This document shows, in pieces, positions 1-16,100 of a stretch of DNA of 64,000 bases. Positions within the stretch are counted from its first letter, which is position 1; every line of letters begins with the position of its first letter. The DNA lies in NCBI RefSeq assembly GCF_918797505.1, contig NC_092798.1, positions 12,103,501-12,167,500 on the forward strand, written 5' to 3'. The notes below the pieces were generated by a model. That model did no database searches, had not been told where the DNA came from, and saw nothing but the letters and a program-made list of their open reading frames with translations. The stretch is from Bemisia tabaci. Its lineage: Eukaryota; Arthropoda; Insecta; Hemiptera; Aleyrodidae. The position numbers and the translations under genes are program-made.

Positions 1-1191
1 TGTGAAAAAGCTGTTTAAAATTATATCCTGGTGTGTAAAAGACACAGAATTGGCGGAATATAGAGCAAATATACCCTCCCTTTTCACAAAGTGGACTTAA
101 CTGGTCGGAACTAACTCTTCAGAACACCAGAGTTTTTCATTAAAACCTTGAAATCCGATCTTCAGACACAAAAGATGACTCAAGAATATATGAAGTCCAG
201 TCTTCTGATTTATGCTTTCTCATCAAAATTTCTAGCAGAACATGCTTTGTGCAACACTACTCATTGATAGGAACTAAAGGCCGAGATTTTAATATTTATG
301 GATGCTCAAATTCTAACCTCTTGCTCATAAAATATCCGTAATCTTTTTGAGTTAGAAAAATTAAAAATTCTCCAAATGTGCTAGAATGAAGCTAGTCCCC
401 TGTAAAATGACCGGTAGAGTTCGATTTTCTGGTCAAAAATGCTCTTTGTGTCCATGGGCTCTCAAAATCAGCCAATTGAGGCCATGGTAAAATCCTCGAA
501 AATGATGAATATACACTCTTTTCTTGGCTCCAAAAGCCCCGCAGAGTCTGCAGACCATGCGCAATCATTTCTAGGATGTACCATAGACAGTTCAGAAGGA
601 CTTTGCGATATTTTTGCTTCAAAAACAAGTACATTTCATGTGGAAAGAAGTAATGAAAATCCAAACAAAGATTGTTATAATTCGAAATTGGCGTACAGGG
701 CTCTTGACCTCCTGCACCTGTGATAAACTCAACAGCACATTCAGGATTTCAGCAAAGCAGGAGATATGGTCCTTTCTACTCACTGATATACAATTCATGA
801 GATATTTTTTCTTTTCCACTTTTCTCTTTATAAAAAAGGTGCATTTTCATCTAGAAAATGTAGGGAAGATTATTCACTATTGGAAATTTTTTTAAAAGCA
901 AGTCGGGGAAAGGCAAAAAGAAACAATCTTGAGGAATTGTAAATGTGACGCACATTTAATACTTCAATGCGGAATGTTGAACACAATTATTTCCACTTGA
1001 TTTAAATAAAATAGCTACGATAATAAAATACATTATTTACAAAACAATTCCTTTATGGGAGCTTAACATAAGAATTATACGTAAAAAAAAGAGCAATAAA
1101 TTAGGCTTAAAATGTGGTTTAAAAAACATATTGAGCTAGCATTGAAATAAATATGGAGCTATGGTTAATCAATAGTTCATTTCACTGGAAG
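1..1191. other. 3' flank of Hem, no gene seen
   Basis: This stretch lies downstream of the Hem stop codon (Hem reads leftwards). It is AT-rich, and the short ORFs on both strands show no family resemblance or plausible splice context. On the minus strand no AATAAA occurs close to the stop; the nearest variant I see is an ATTAAA at 955-960, which could serve the Hem 3' UTR. Nothing else is supported. Confidence 0.5.
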
Positions 1192-4100
1192 TTATGCTTG
1201 ATTGTGTTCCTGCTTGTAGACATCGTGGTATGCATTTCTAATGAGTGCATATGGAAAGCATGACTCCAGAAGATCCATTGTCAGGAAAGGTGACTCTTGC
1301 ACAATCTGCAAAAAAACAGAACATGATAAGTGAGAACAGTCCAACGCTTTTTTTAGAACTTTAAGAGTCTGAAGTCGGAATATTTTCAAAAATCACTCAT
1401 TTCCTTTTTTTGAGGGTCCTTGACTTTGGGAGATCACTCTGTACCATCCTGATAGCCATTTATCTCGCTGAAAAAAATCTTCAATCCTTTTATTACCAGG
1501 CTAGATTCTGCGCTTGTATCCCCCACCACAGAAATTTGTTTATCATACAAGTGAATTAGAGGACTCTCTGTCATGAAATTTCAAAAGTTGTAGTTTGGAT
1601 TCTCATCGGAATGAGATACAAATGTTACACTCCTGATTGTTCAGGAAGATTGCTCAACAATGGTAGAATTGCCTCGGGAAGGATATGATTTCGTTAAGTG
1701 CAAATGATGCGTTTAAAGTAATGAAAGGGTTAGCAATGATATTTTTAAGCAAGAAGCCTCTGAAATATCTAAGGTTTTCAACCAACTGTCAGGTTGAAAG
1801 CTCAACATTGGGAAGTATTAGTGGGTGATTTATTTTACTACTTAAAGACCACAATATTATTAGGGAAATGTTAGAGAGAATTTACATTAGTCACTTCAAT
1901 TCAAAGTTATCGTATGGTAAACTTCGTGAAAAAATGAAACAGTGCAGCAATTTTTTTTTGTCTCAATATTTGAGATTAAGGTTCCTTCACTATATGAGTC
2001 ACGAACTCTCATGTAGTTTTCAACTATAAATGTACTATTCATAAGATGTAGAAAAAAATCCCTCAACTCGTGGATCATCAACACTTCTAATCTTTGAATT
2101 TAGCTCTCTGAGAATTATGGTTCAACTTTCTGATGAAAAGAGAGGATTAATTTTAAGCTTACTTGGTCTAATAAAAGGTATACTGATTCTCTATTCTTTG
2201 TTGCTTCCTTGTCTGCCTCTTGGCCCAACCGAAGTAGACTGGAAGATGCCAACTGAAACAATGCAATAAATAACAATATGAGGAAATAGTAACGTAGTTA
2301 CTTTGATTCTGGTTCAAGCTATCTATTTTATTTCTAAAACATCAGGATGATTTTGTATTCCAGACGAAAAGAAAACACAACATTTTTCCAAAATTTTTTT
2401 AAAAAGAAAATGACTTGAAGCCATTGAAAAAAGGCACACTTTTTTATTAATTTTATAATAAATTGACTTTAAAATTCTTAAAATCTTCGTTGATTGGTCT
2501 AATGAAGACCAGAAAACCTTTGGTTAATTTTTTTTCCCTACTAACAATTTCCCAAAACATTTGTTCAGATCTTTTTGAAAACTCCAAAGATAAAGAAAAA
2601 AATCCATTCCCTTCATTACATTCACAGGCATTTCTGAGTAACTTTTAAACCCTTGCCTTTCACTGATTTTCCATACTTACAATCTGATAGACACACTGAT
2701 AACCTTATGAATGAGCAACAGAGAATTGTAAGAATTTCTTACCGCAAGGAATTCTTTCATTCTATCTTCGATGTCACCCTGACCACAAATCGTGAAAAGA
2801 GCGCCGAAGATATTGTTGACAGCTGCTGCAATGCAGTGGATATTATTCGAGTGACCTTCCAGCGATGCTCGGTAGAATGAATTATCATTTCGAGCTAGCT
2901 TTGGAATCGACACTGCCACAAATACGCTGAGCAGACATGCTAATGTATGTTCTTCTTCTTCTACAAGAGACAAAAATATAAAATTGTTTACATTGTTTGA
3001 GAAAAGATCACAGCGTAACAAAAGCTTTATAATATTACTTTCACAAAAACAAAAGATGGCATGAGTTTATACTCTAAAACTTTTGTAACCCAAAAACCGA
3101 TGCTGCCCGCAAGTATATTACAGCTAATATGGATTTGCAATTGAACTACGCACTTTTATAATTAGAAAAGCCGACTGAGTGTCTTTTTTTTTGTTCTTTT
3201 TTTTAAATCAAAGATAAGGTCCCGAGTTAAAGCTATGCGTAGTAATGATTATAAAGATAAAATGTCTTCCTGCCTCTTCCTCAGAGCAAGAAAACTTACA
3301 GTTTTATTCCTGCACCATGAGACCTTCAAAACTGCTTCTAAGGCGTATTATTTTTTTGGCAACATTCTGAAACTTCATTATTTTACTCCAGAGGAGGAAA
3401 TTTTGTTTTTTTTCATGGCATACAAGAGACCCAAAATAGAAATTTTCTCATGCATAATTAATCTCTACTGAAACAGCAGCAAAGCAAATTTTGGTCACTT
3501 TAGAATAAGTTGGTCAGAAATTCTCAAAAAATGTATGACAGACTAGTTAGAGTATTTCTATTGATGTTAGTACATATTCCTCACAATACAAGTAATCAAA
3601 CCTCAGCAAAAAATTTTGGTCAAATGGGAAAAAATTATCTCTGCGATACAAGAATTCAAAATTTAAAATCATACAACTTTTTTTATCTTTTTCATAGATA
3701 ATTTTGCTTATTTCTCGGAAAATTACCACTAAATTACTTTAACTTATAAGCTGAATTTGAACATAAAAATTTCAGAGATTCTTACCGCTATTTGCAGTTT
3801 TTTGACTTCTTAGTGCTGTTGCTAAGGTGGGGTCAATTTTGCACAAAAGTCCTGCGGCTGATGCCATTTCGCTCACCACCTGCAAGATAAGAGGCAAATT
3901 AGAATATGAACTTTTTTTAAACTTACATACTATGAACATCAACTACTTCATTTGTAAATTCGAATTGTTCTACTGTAGTCCTCAGACAACTTCAAAATTA
4001 GAAATAGAGGGCGCAATATGATAAATGTTACCCAGTCAAAATTTTTTGTAGAACACAATTTGCATGAAAAAAATTACCAAAATTGACTTCTAACTAGGAT

Positions 4101-7100
4101 ATTAACATTCTTTGATGTGTGACTTTAAACCTTCCGCTCATGACTTACGAAATTTTAAGAGAGTCAAATCGCACACTAAACAGTGTAGTAACAGTCTCTG
4201 CAGTATGGAAATATGGCAACATCAATCTCAGCGATTCAGCTCAGCTACTGCACGTTGCTTACACTTTGAACAACACAGGTTGGGGTAGGAATGAGAAGAG
4301 GAATTATTGAGAAGCCTACTGATATTGTTGTGGTACACGATTTGATTCAAGTAGATTCCAGATCATTCTTCTTATGTATGTACTTAAGCCTTGTACTTGT
4401 TGGTATCATGTATTTCAGCATTGACTTCAAATGAGACATTCAATGATTACAGTAAACTTACTGAGACATCTGCAACTGGTGGAGCATGATGGCGAAAATC
4501 TAGAATCGAGCTCAGTAGAAACGGAATTCGCTCTTCTAGCACATCTACGAGTGCCTCCTGTGCCAACTGACGGAAACTAAGTATGACACCAACGATTGTC
4601 ATCCTTTGCAGAACGCACACAACATCTGAGATTGAAAACATAAAATTATTAGATATAGTGTTTCTTCAAAAAAAAAGCAGCATTTTCAATACATGAAATC
4701 TATGTAAACAATGCAAGTCAATAAAAATAAGATTTTCTTGAACAAATTTCAATTCTTATCGTAATTATCAAAATACAAGACGTAATTGGACCAAAAGTAC
4801 CAGTGGCACGCACCAAGTTGCACTAAGTTTAAAAAAAAGGGGTTTGAAGCAATATTCCTCCAAAAGATTCGATGCTAGTGACAAAGTTTAACGATTTTTT
4901 TACTTTAAAAATATTTCTTCTTGACTTCGAGTTTTCAATGATATAAAATTTTCAACGAGTTGAATTCCAAAATACTTCCGACTGGATTTTTTCCAAAATG
5001 CACTTAGAGCATATCTGTTAAACTTGTTCACCTCGATTTGGAACCAAAACAAACTGTAATTTCAGAATTCAAAATTTAACGTTTTTGAACAATCCTGCCC
5101 CCTCTCTTCTCTCCCTCCTTTCATTTTCAATAAGACCGTTGATGAAACTCATGGTTAAAGCTAATTATTTCATTTCCTTGGAATAACATATTAAGTTTGA
5201 CAATTTTTCAACCAAAAAGGTGTGATACATTAAACAATAGTTTGAAACTAACCGCTATTGCTGCCAAGACCCTAAATGCAGTCGGTTCTATAGAAGAATT
5301 TGAAAAAAAAAAAAAACAAGAAGACTTACGTTGCAGCTTTTTAAACTGCTCTTTCATGATCTCAGGTTTGTCGAAGTTTGAACGTAGGGACAATAGAACC
5401 TCCTTGTTGTTTGCCACCAATTGCTGCACAGAACACAAAATCAAATGAGTGAAGGATGGTTTTCGAAGGGTGAATTAATTTCTGAAGCACATGCAGTGTT
5501 AAAAAAGAAGAGAGATGCTTGATAATATTAACTTACTGAGAACAAGTGACATACTATCCTGCTACTTATGTTAGAGACTTCAAAGTTAAATCGATCAATA
5601 ACTTAATTTTGCCCCTCTTTGATCTCTTACGTCAAATTTTATAGCAACTAGCTTGTATAGAATAAAAGAGAACAAAAAAAAGAACATCACTTCAATCTAA
5701 AGGATCAAAAAGAATGAAAGACAATATAGTCTGAATAATACTGACCTTCATTTCTTGAACTTGACTCGCAATGTGCCACATAAGGGTTTCATTGAGCATT
5801 TTCATCCCATACGGCCCTATCAGCTCTGCAAGTGCCCGCAGTTCATTGATATCAGAAAACTCTTCTGCATTGAATGGAATAGCACCTTCTGCAGTCAAAC
5901 TCACAAATGAGCGTTGGTTCAGCGAGAAACAAATGTTACCCGCACTCACGCGTCGCAAAAGCACTTCTGAGTACCTATATCAGCATAAATATTATGTAGT
6001 GAATGGTTGACATTAAAATGAAACATTTTTTTTAATAGGGATTGAAGTATAATTGCATCAAAGACATTGATTGATTGATTTAATAAGTTATTCTTCTAGA
6101 GAAGTAAGTTAAATTAATAGCTTATGGCAGTAGGCTAGCAAATACGACTCAGAAATTTAATAATAAGGACACAGCATGCAGTGGTTGAATAAAAAAAGGC
6201 AAAACTCCTTCCCTTTGTCATTAAATTATAGAATTAGGCCACGTTCAAAGTTAAACCTTTGCATCAATTCCATCGCATTCCATGTAGATTCTCCTTTCAA
6301 TTTTCTCATATATGCATGTAGGTCTACTAAGTAAAAAGCCATTTACATAACACTAGCATATAAATGATGAAGTGAAGTAAAGTTCCCTTTCTGAAATTCA
6401 CATATATTAGCACTGCATTGAACATTTAGGGTAAAAAATCACCCCCCTAAATTATACTTGTGAAACGGATTACTTGAAGAAAATTACAGATAAGACAGGA
6501 AGGCAGAAAATAAAAGATTCTAGGTTATGTTTAAAAGGCAAGGACAGTATGGATGGATTTTTTCTAAGATCTTGCAAAAATTTGAAAAGAAAAAATTGAT
6601 AAAAAAAAATGGATAAAAAAGCCAGAAAAAAATATTATGTTGCTCCTACAACATGCTACAGCACTCTGTGATGCTCAAACACCACATGTATCTGTCTTAT
6701 AAAAGGACATGGGGGCAACTGACATCTCTGAATCTCTTCGTTGAGAGTTGGAAAATAATCAGAGAAAGGTACATCATATGGAAAAATGGAAAGAATAAAG
6801 CTATACAGCGTGGTTCTCACCATTGGGTGTATAATGCTGCAACAGTTTTTTCACCATGACTGTCTGTAGGCTGAGTTTGATGTAATAAAACATTGTTAAA
6901 TACCCGTACCATATCAATGTGAACTGGAAAAAATCAAACACAGAGGTCAATTTCAAAAAACATTGGTTAACTATAAACTGCATGGCACACTCTGTAGAAC
7001 TTCCCAAACAGATCGTACAAATTGTTGGCTTTGAAAAACGGTAATGTAAAAAATTCGTTGAAAGGTATGTATTTAGAAAGAGTTGTACATTTAGAGTGAA

Positions 7101-10100
7101 TTTGGTGGAAAGGAACTAAGAGCATGATATGTTTATGAAACACCTATATGCGTAGGGTAATCAACTGCGAAAATGTTGTTTCTGATATTTGCCAAAAAGT
7201 TTGCTTTTTTTTCTCTTTTTTTGTGCTAAAATTGGTCTACAATAGATATCATGGGAGCTGCCGATTTACTTTGGCAATATGTGTTTGAAACATGGGGTAG
7301 AGTTGAACAAAGTATTTTTCTAAGAATTCAAAAAATTTATTGTAGTTAGTTTGAGAAATATTTCAGACCAAAAATATAGGATTCTCACTGTAGATTATTG
7401 CATCCTTACTGCACTGATAAATGTGCATCCTCTAATGCTTTAAACAGAATTTCATGTTTTACACCATATATATAAAAAAAAATCAGAGATTTTCTCCGGG
7501 TATTCGTCAGCGAACTTAGTTGCACCAACCTCCCGAGGATATAAATCACTAGGTGTAACTAAAAAAAACAGTAAATATTAAAGAAACGTAACAAAACAGG
7601 GCCCATCTGGAATCTCGGAGGATTGACTGAAACATCGCTACAATTGAATTTAAAAAAAAATTAGGCCAGCCTCATAATAAACTTTTAAAGCATGTTTATT
7701 TCACTGAAAAAGTTTACACGTAGTGGTAACAACTTTTTTCAATTGAAGCAGCTAATAACAGTAACATAGCACTAAAAAGAAGAGTTGGGAAAAGGCTTAC
7801 CATAATTTTCAACAGTCTGCAAAACGCTCATGTAAGAACGAACACTGGCAAGAAGCTCGGATGGTTTTGCGATTTCGCTGGTGTCCGGATTGAACATGAC
7901 CATACCATGGAGGGCCCTTGAGAACCGGTTTTCCAAATGCTGGTACAAATACTCTCTTGGCGCAAAAGTAAACTCCCAAACATTAACTGTTGAACAGTAA
8001 TTGATGGCGAAGCACAGCTCCGTCAGTGCCATGTGTAGTTTGTCCATTCTGAAATCACAAGTAAAAATTTTATTGGTCTGATTCAATTCAGTCTATGTTC
8101 AAAAATACTTACTACAGAATTATTGAATATACTTTCATTTAAAATCCATCTTATTGAGTCATTTTATTGACAACTTTTAAATTATTTTTAACTTGCTCAA
8201 CAATTAAGTAAGACATAACAGACACATTTCTGCGCCTTTATCTCCTTGCATTCTTAATACACTATTACAAATTTTATAGATGCCTGAAAAACGCGAGATT
8301 TAAAGGAAGTTCAAAAAAGAAGCTTACGTTGTTAGTTCCTCCCTAGTTTTTCTGTAACTTTCAATACCAGGTTTGGCAAATTCATTTCCACCTTTCTTGT
8401 TTTTATCTTTCTTTTTCCGGTTGACAGCTTGAGATATGAGCACAGCGCAGTGCTTTGGAAGCAACTGAAAACAAAGAAAAGAATAATAAAGTCAAATGAA
8501 TGAAACTATTTCACTTACACAGGAATCATGTCCGAACACTACATTTGGGCATTAAGGTGACCAATTTTTCATCAACTATAGTGCTAAATTTGAGGTTGAA
8601 TCTGAATTAAAAAGAATACACACCTTGTCACTCATTAAACACTGCTCATCACAAATTGCTGTAATAATATTCTTCGCTTCTTTGGCCATTTCATCCAGGA
8701 ACATGTTGACAACCGCTAAACTTCTCTCCCTGATATGATGTCTCTGTTTCCGAGGAAAAAGCAATTTATTAGTAAAAAGTAAAAAACTATTAACTAAAAG
8801 TGGAATAAATTTGCATGTGGGAGAATGTGGACTAGGAATCAAACAAATTTTACCAAATAATCAAAGCTTGGCTTTTCCTATCAAGTTTAGCAGTTCCTCC
8901 GGGCAGTATCATTCCAGGAAAAAATTTTAAGAAAATTGGTGAGGGAATTTTTTTTGCACCAAAAAAAACTGGGAAGACACCTTCCATACACAACAAAAGG
9001 CTAAGATAAATAGGAAAAATGAAATTTAGCGATTCAATGAAATTATTAGCTGAAATTTTCTAACGACTTACAGGCTTAAATTATTGAAGATATTTTAACT
9101 ACAAGAAGGGACGCATCCTTTTTACTGGGAAAGTAAATTTTAAGTTAAAAATGCGGATTGGAAAGAAACTTACTTCCTCAGGACAGAGTTCGTGAGTACA
9201 GCTTTGGAAGTGATTGCATATGAGAGGAAATGCAATAATGTATCGATTTTGTGCTGGAAACTCCAAACACATGTGAAACTGATCCTCGAAAATCTTACTG
9301 TAAAAGCTAAGGAGAAAAATCAAAATTATCATCAGGAAAGTAAATACTGACAAAATTAGAGGGAGACAGATCTTGATTGCTATGTTTGAAACTTTGAAAT
9401 CCAACTTCATTTTTTCATTGGAATATTATGAAAAAATACTTCAGTTACGCAATTTTCAGAACATTTTCTTAAAAGAAGGAAAGAAAACTCACACAAAATT
9501 TTGAACAAGCCATGATCAGTAATTCTCCAAAAATGTAAACTAGGACAAGAAATCTGCCATAAGAGAAACCTAAACATATGTCCCTTGATTTCGCTATCGA
9601 TATTCTTAACGCAAGAAAAGCAGATCTTGGAAAGGATGGTGTCTATTGGTTTTCTGTTCCAAAGATAAAGAATGACGGCAAATAAGTAACTCCAAAAATT
9701 GTAACATTACATTTTTGGGGTTACCCATCCATATAATAAATTTGTTGAACAACGAGAAATGACAAGAAACGGCATAAAATTTTCAAATCTACTGCATGGA
9801 ATTTCATCATACACCTAATGTGTGCTCACGAACAATCGAAGATTTATAAGAGTCGAAATTGGAGAGTACTCCTATGAAAAGATAGGGTCGTTAGAACTGG
9901 ACGTCTCATGACTGTGGCTACAAAAAAACAAAGGTTCATCTCTTCAACTCGAAGCAAAGATAAACAGCTGATAAAGATAAGCAGGAGATTTGTTAGGGTA
10001 CAAGTTTCAGGAGTCTTACCAGAAAATTGAGAGATCTGAAGTTTCGACCATGATTTCATCAAGATAGTCGACCATTTTGGTGTGAAAGCTGATTGTATCA

Positions 10101-13100
10101 AGTAGGCATGCAAGATCTCTGCTCTCAGGCAGCGACAATGGGGCTTTGGCAACACTTGTGTATGCTTGCAACCGGAACCAATCCAATCGCAGTGGGCGCA
10201 GGTCAAACAGGTCATTTTCTTCAACTGCAATTTAGTAGAAAATAAAAGGAACTTTAGTTAAGTTTATGATCCCACAGAGAAGAACGGGTTTAAAATCAGG
10301 AAATTTTTCCCTAGGTGTCAAAGTTTTTTTTCCGTACAACTCAATGTTAGGGACAAAGTTTATCAACTATTTTTACCCTCAAAGCATTTTTTCTCGACTT
10401 TGAATTCGGGACAGAGGAGAATTTTTGACTGATTGAATTCAAAGCTACTCCTGACTCATTTTTTTTTCCAAATTGGGATTTGGTGCTTTTCTGTTCAGCT
10501 CTATCCAAAAGAAGATGACACAAATAGAAGAGCATAAGAACGTAATGAGTCAAAGTCTAAAAAACTCAAAGTACTCATGTTTGAAAAGCCTTAAACCTTG
10601 ATAGCAATTGAAATTAGTAATTCTTTTCAATTATGAATACTTCTAATTATTAAGATTTTAATACATCAGGTTTTTACGTTTTTTCCCCAGATAATTTAGA
10701 ATAGTTGTTTTAGTCTCATACCTCTGAGCTTTACATTCCCTCATATTTCCGTGCACTTTTGAACAAGATCAAAGCATTAAATAAAAGCAATTATGTTGTT
10801 TTTGCTTATCCTCTCATTAAATGAATTATTGACTTAGAATGAGAATTGTTCAGGAGATTCAATAATTTAGAATTACTAGTGAATACTGAATTCAAACGAA
10901 ATTTCCATTACTTAAAATATAATACCTTGCTTAACTGAAAGACTGGCAATGGTGTTACAAATCGACGAAAGGATAATGCTCTCATCTTCAGGACAAACGG
11001 TCAGATTTGGCATCATCTGATTCAATGCAATTGCATCGAAACCAGCTAGGTATTGCACGTAGTAACGCTGAATCACTTGACTGTATTTACGGACGAGGAC
11101 TGGAAACAAAAAAATAAAAGTAAATTAGAAATAGGAGAAGAAGCTGATGACTTGAGTTGAACTGAACTTGAATTGAAAGCTATACTGAATTTGCAAAATT
11201 GAGAAATTGTAAAAATGAAGGTAAGTCTGTTGGTGGCTTGAAATTGAAAGATCATTCCCTCATTCAAGAATCCTGAGACATTTTATTGAATTGCAGTTGT
11301 TTTAAAAAATTAGGGTGCTTTTTATTCATGCTATTTGTAAAAATCAGAATTATTTGGAAGCGTTTGCCCGATAGATCACAGCAATCCAAATAAAATGTTT
11401 CAGGCTATCTTAAAACAGAGAAACGTCTTGTGCCTTTATGTAAAAAACCGAAGGGGTGTAGAAAATGCTCCATCATGCTTCCGAGAAGGCACCAGAAAAT
11501 ATGGAAAAGCTCTATTAAAAGTGGAAGGAGGGAAAATTTTTAAGGGTCAAAAGCTGAAATTCAAAGATAAATAAAAAAAAGATCATCTCTCTTGAAATTA
11601 GAGGGAACTTCTGTGGAAAGCTGGCTGGCAGGCACTTGAAAATGTGGAAGCTTCAAAAATTCTGCTCCCCTGAAAAACCGATTCAATTCTTGAACGGTTT
11701 CTATCTTAAAATATTCAACTGGTGATTTATTGATCCCTAGTCAGTATTAAACAGACAAAGTTTAAAAAATAGGGAAAAAAAGCATGGCCACATTCATAAA
11801 AGAATCTGTAAATGAAAAACAATAGCACGTACAATGTTTTTTCAAGTAAGTCAAAAGATTTACTTCATTTCAGCTAAATTTCTTCTAAATATATTGAGAT
11901 TATAATCATTGGGAGGGCTTTAAGTATTGAGGTTAGAAAATTTATCCATTCAACACTGAATTTTCATTTTAAATGAGATTTCAGCTTACTCCGTAGTTCT
12001 TCCATGTGAAAGAGAAGCTCAGGCAATTGGCGATCCACGAGATCTTCCGTTGATTTGCCTTTGCTTTTGGTTGGTGCAGGATTGTCATTGTGCCGTAGGA
12101 GCCAAAGTACCTCATCTCGGGCGTAGCATAGACCAATAAATATCAACAAACACTGAAAAAGATGAAGAAGTCTACGTAAGAAACAAACGATTAGTGAATA
12201 GACTAATATCATATTTTCAAATGCAATTGATTCTGAACAGAAAATCGCTTTTGCTTACCTCTGAAAATGTATTTAAGCACTCATTCCGAGCATACATGAT
12301 TTCTTTATCTAGACTTTCCAAAATATTATAAAAACCTTTGAATGATCCTGATGATGGATAACTTTCAAACATTGTTCTATTTGAAAAAACTGGAAACTGA
12401 TCTTGTAGGAACCTTCAAAATGTGTCAATGGAATGGGCACATGGCACCCATTTCTGTCTTTAATTAATTTTCTGAAAGCAAGGCTTGTACTAAGCTTCAC
12501 AACATTTTTCAGATTTTCTTAAACTCTAAAAGGCAAAAAAACCAGTTTGGAAAATGCCAAAAAGAGGATCCGTCTGAGATAATATGTTTGAAGGACTCTA
12601 ATGACCTCGCTAGGAGGAGGAAACAGCATTTGCTGAAAGGCTGAACTCAGCATCAGGCATTGCCTTACTGTATCGACCCGACTATCAGCTTTTGATAAGC
12701 TCTTTCTCTCCTTAGAAAACCTTTTTGAAACTTTGTAATAAACTTTTTGGTTTTTCAGAAAATTTCACAAATAAAAACATATAATACGATCCTGCAAAAA
12801 TTATTGGCCACTGCCTTGTTGTGTTGCTTAGCCAAGAACTGTCAAGATGAAACCTGAAAACTAAAAAGGGTTAATAAAAGTTGGCCATTTCTTTGAACGC
12901 AACAATCTGAATAGAAATTATGAGATGTACCTTGGGTCCAAGAAGTCCTGGCTGATCTGAAAAGATGAATCCTAGCTCTTTAAGCGCCGTCCGGAGGAAT
13001 TTTCGTCGTTCTCGGTGTTTGTAGGTTCTGAAATATTTTAATCATCATCAGATTTGAAAAAAACTGAGTTAATAAAATCATACACATTATATATTCTGTA

Positions 13101-16100
13101 CATATAAACAAATATTCTAAGGAGAATTGACATAAACATGGAAAACTGACGCAGGGCTCATTCAGGCTGAAAGATTCTTATCAGGGCACAAGTCATGGAG
13201 TAGAAAGAAGAAAGTAACGTTTAGAGACCGGACACTCATTATATTAGATTTGGAGGGAGATAACAAAAGCTTGCACTTAGACATGGGAATTGAAGTCAAG
13301 TCATCTGTTAGCCCTCTTTTATTAGGCTCTCATTGAGAGAATTACAACAGCGAGGGTGCCAGTAATAACAATAAAAAAAATTCCCTGGTGTTTCTCTTGC
13401 AAAGATAGAGTAGTTACCCTGTAAAGGGTGAGTAGATAAGGTATGAACTGAAGCACTTTCTTTCATTTTTTTAGTTTAAATTTTGAAGACAAAACGATGA
13501 CCTTGACTGCACGTTTTGAAACTAACGCCTGAGTAGTACTGCCATGCTACGCTGAAATGCTGTATGAACAGCTGCATTTTACCAAATTTTCAAATTGTCA
13601 TGGGATAGAAGTAATCTTGAGATTATATTAAGAAAAATAATCATGATACTGAACAAATGTATAATTTTCAATCAAACAGTCAAATTATAAATTATGCAGG
13701 TTCATGTGTGTTTGGACAGATTTTGATTTTTTTCTCCATCTAGAGGCTTGTTTAACTTGAAATTGAGTGATGTAGGGAACTTACGCTTTTTGAACAGCGA
13801 CATTATAACAGTCCTTGAGTTCTGAAACGCGCTTTCCGTAGCCCTTGATGGAGTCGAAAAATGTTTGAATGTAACTGTGGATGAAAATGACCTCATCTCG
13901 AAACAGCATAATGACCCAGCTAGACTCAAGAGCGCTCACCCACAGTTTATTTGGCTGCTCTTGGTTTAGAATTTGATGGTTCAGCATAAAACCAACTGAT
14001 AAAGAGAGAGAAACACACATCAGCTAATTAGTTGAACTTGAATTTGTTCGCGTCAATTGTACTTGTAACACATCCATTTGGTAGTTGAATTTGACAAATT
14101 AGCATGAAAAAAGAACAGTGCAATGATCCAATCTCTGCACTTAAGATTCACAGAGAAATCCTGAGTGCAAAAAATTTTAGACCACAAGACAAGGGGGTCC
14201 AAATCGGTCGTAGGAAAAAATAGGGAGGCCCCGAAAGCAGGTTTTAAATTGGGAAGGCCAGTATGCACTGGCGTTAAAATTGGGTATTTTGCAAAAAATC
14301 AAGTTGAAAATTGCGTGTTCCTAACAAAACCTCAGTAAAAAGTGCAAATTTTGCGCAAAATTTCTACAACTTTTTGAGAGCAAAAAAAGGTAATCACTTT
14401 GAAATTTTGAGAGAGCCCCCAATAAATGGGGAGGCAAAATAAGAGGTCTAAGAACTTTCTGCATCCTTGGAGATATCATTCTTTGAGAAATACCATCCAT
14501 GGTATTTTTCAAAAAGGGATGACTCCATCCATATAGTTGGATGTAGAAACTTAATATTTAGAGGATCTTATCTTCTTTTGCTGTCCTAATAAAATTATCT
14601 ATTCAAACTATCATTCCGTGAAAAATGCAAATAATCTATTTAGTTTGATAAAAGGGCACTGACAGTTGGTTGTCAACTGTTTCTCAATTCTGGTGTTGGA
14701 GTTAAATGAAATATGGAAATCTTATCTTAGAAATTTTTCTTACCAACACAACTTAAATCATTTAACTATTTAATCAAAGGCAGCAGTTTCAAAAACAATA
14801 TTTGACAATTTTTTCAACTTTCACAAGTTGAGTAGATGATGGTACTTATGAGGGAAATGACTCTTGTCTTATTTGAAAATTGAAGGGTTTAATGAGCGTA
14901 TGCAGTCATGATTTTCTTCATACCTGAAAAAGTATCTTATTTCTTAGGGGATGTTAATTAGAGGAGTGTAAATAAATCGGTTTCAAGAAAAACTGGACTC
15001 TACTCACAAATAATCCATTTCTCCATGGTGTCCAAAGACAGATATTCACAAGTCATATTCTCCGTTTGAAACGGTTTCAGGATCTGACCTGGATTGGAAA
15101 TAACGCTTAATTTCTGGTCCGACCTGTAATATCATAAAAATGAAAGATTAAAAAGGAGGATTGACAAACAAGCTATGATAGGTGGCTAAGATATTTAATG
15201 AAGATTAAGCGTTTATTTGGGATGGAAAAAAATACAAAAAAAAAATCTGATTCTGTGACAAGAAAAAAAATAAGACACTAAAGAAAACTTTATCTGTAGA
15301 GAAGGGCTAATTTTACCTAATTTTTGGCCTGTTTCACCATGGTGTTACCAGTAGGATTTTGGGTATTTTACTTGGAAATTAATTGGTCGTTGAGTTAAGC
15401 TTTGGAGCCCTCAACATATTGCATTAAATCTGAGACTTAACTGACATTTAATAGGAAATACCAGGTTTTCCATTAAAAAATTGTGAAGTTTGGCAACACA
15501 AGGCCTAAGCACAAATCGTCACCTTCCGGTCAAAGTATCACAAGCGCCATGCGACGTTTTAAAATTTTCACCGTCATTATATTTTTTTACAGAGAAATTG
15601 TCCAATGAAGCTGGTCGAAAATTTCACTGAATTTTCTTTGGACTGCCGATAAAATTCAGTGAAATTTTCAAATAGATTCAACCAACAATTTCTATGTAAA
15701 AAAATAAAATCGCGGCGGAAATTTTGAAACGTCGCATGGCGCTTGTGATACTTTGACCGGAAGGTGACGAAATGGCACTCGTGATACTCGAGCCGAGGAG
15801 GACAGTATCTTGTACACAGGTTTGACTGAGATTTTATGCAGTAATTATTTATAGATCCACTTTCTTCCTCTAAATTAAATATCTCCAATCAACAAGTTTC
15901 ACAAGCGCAATTTCTGAACTGGAAATTTCTGGTTTTGGTTTACAGAATGACACAATGTTAGCAAAATTGAGGACACAAGAAGATCTATTTCTGATGAAAA
16001 GCAAGAATCTTCTGCAGAGTAAGAATAATAAACATAAACAGACAATCTTACCGCCACTTATCTGCTGAAAGATTCCTGTTTACGTAAACAGGCCATAATG

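Noticed and set aside
9844..10230. Minus-strand 128-codon frame
   Set aside because: Wrong-frame shadow of Hem exon 10020-10224, whose true frame gives the conserved [12 protein letters not shown] segment.
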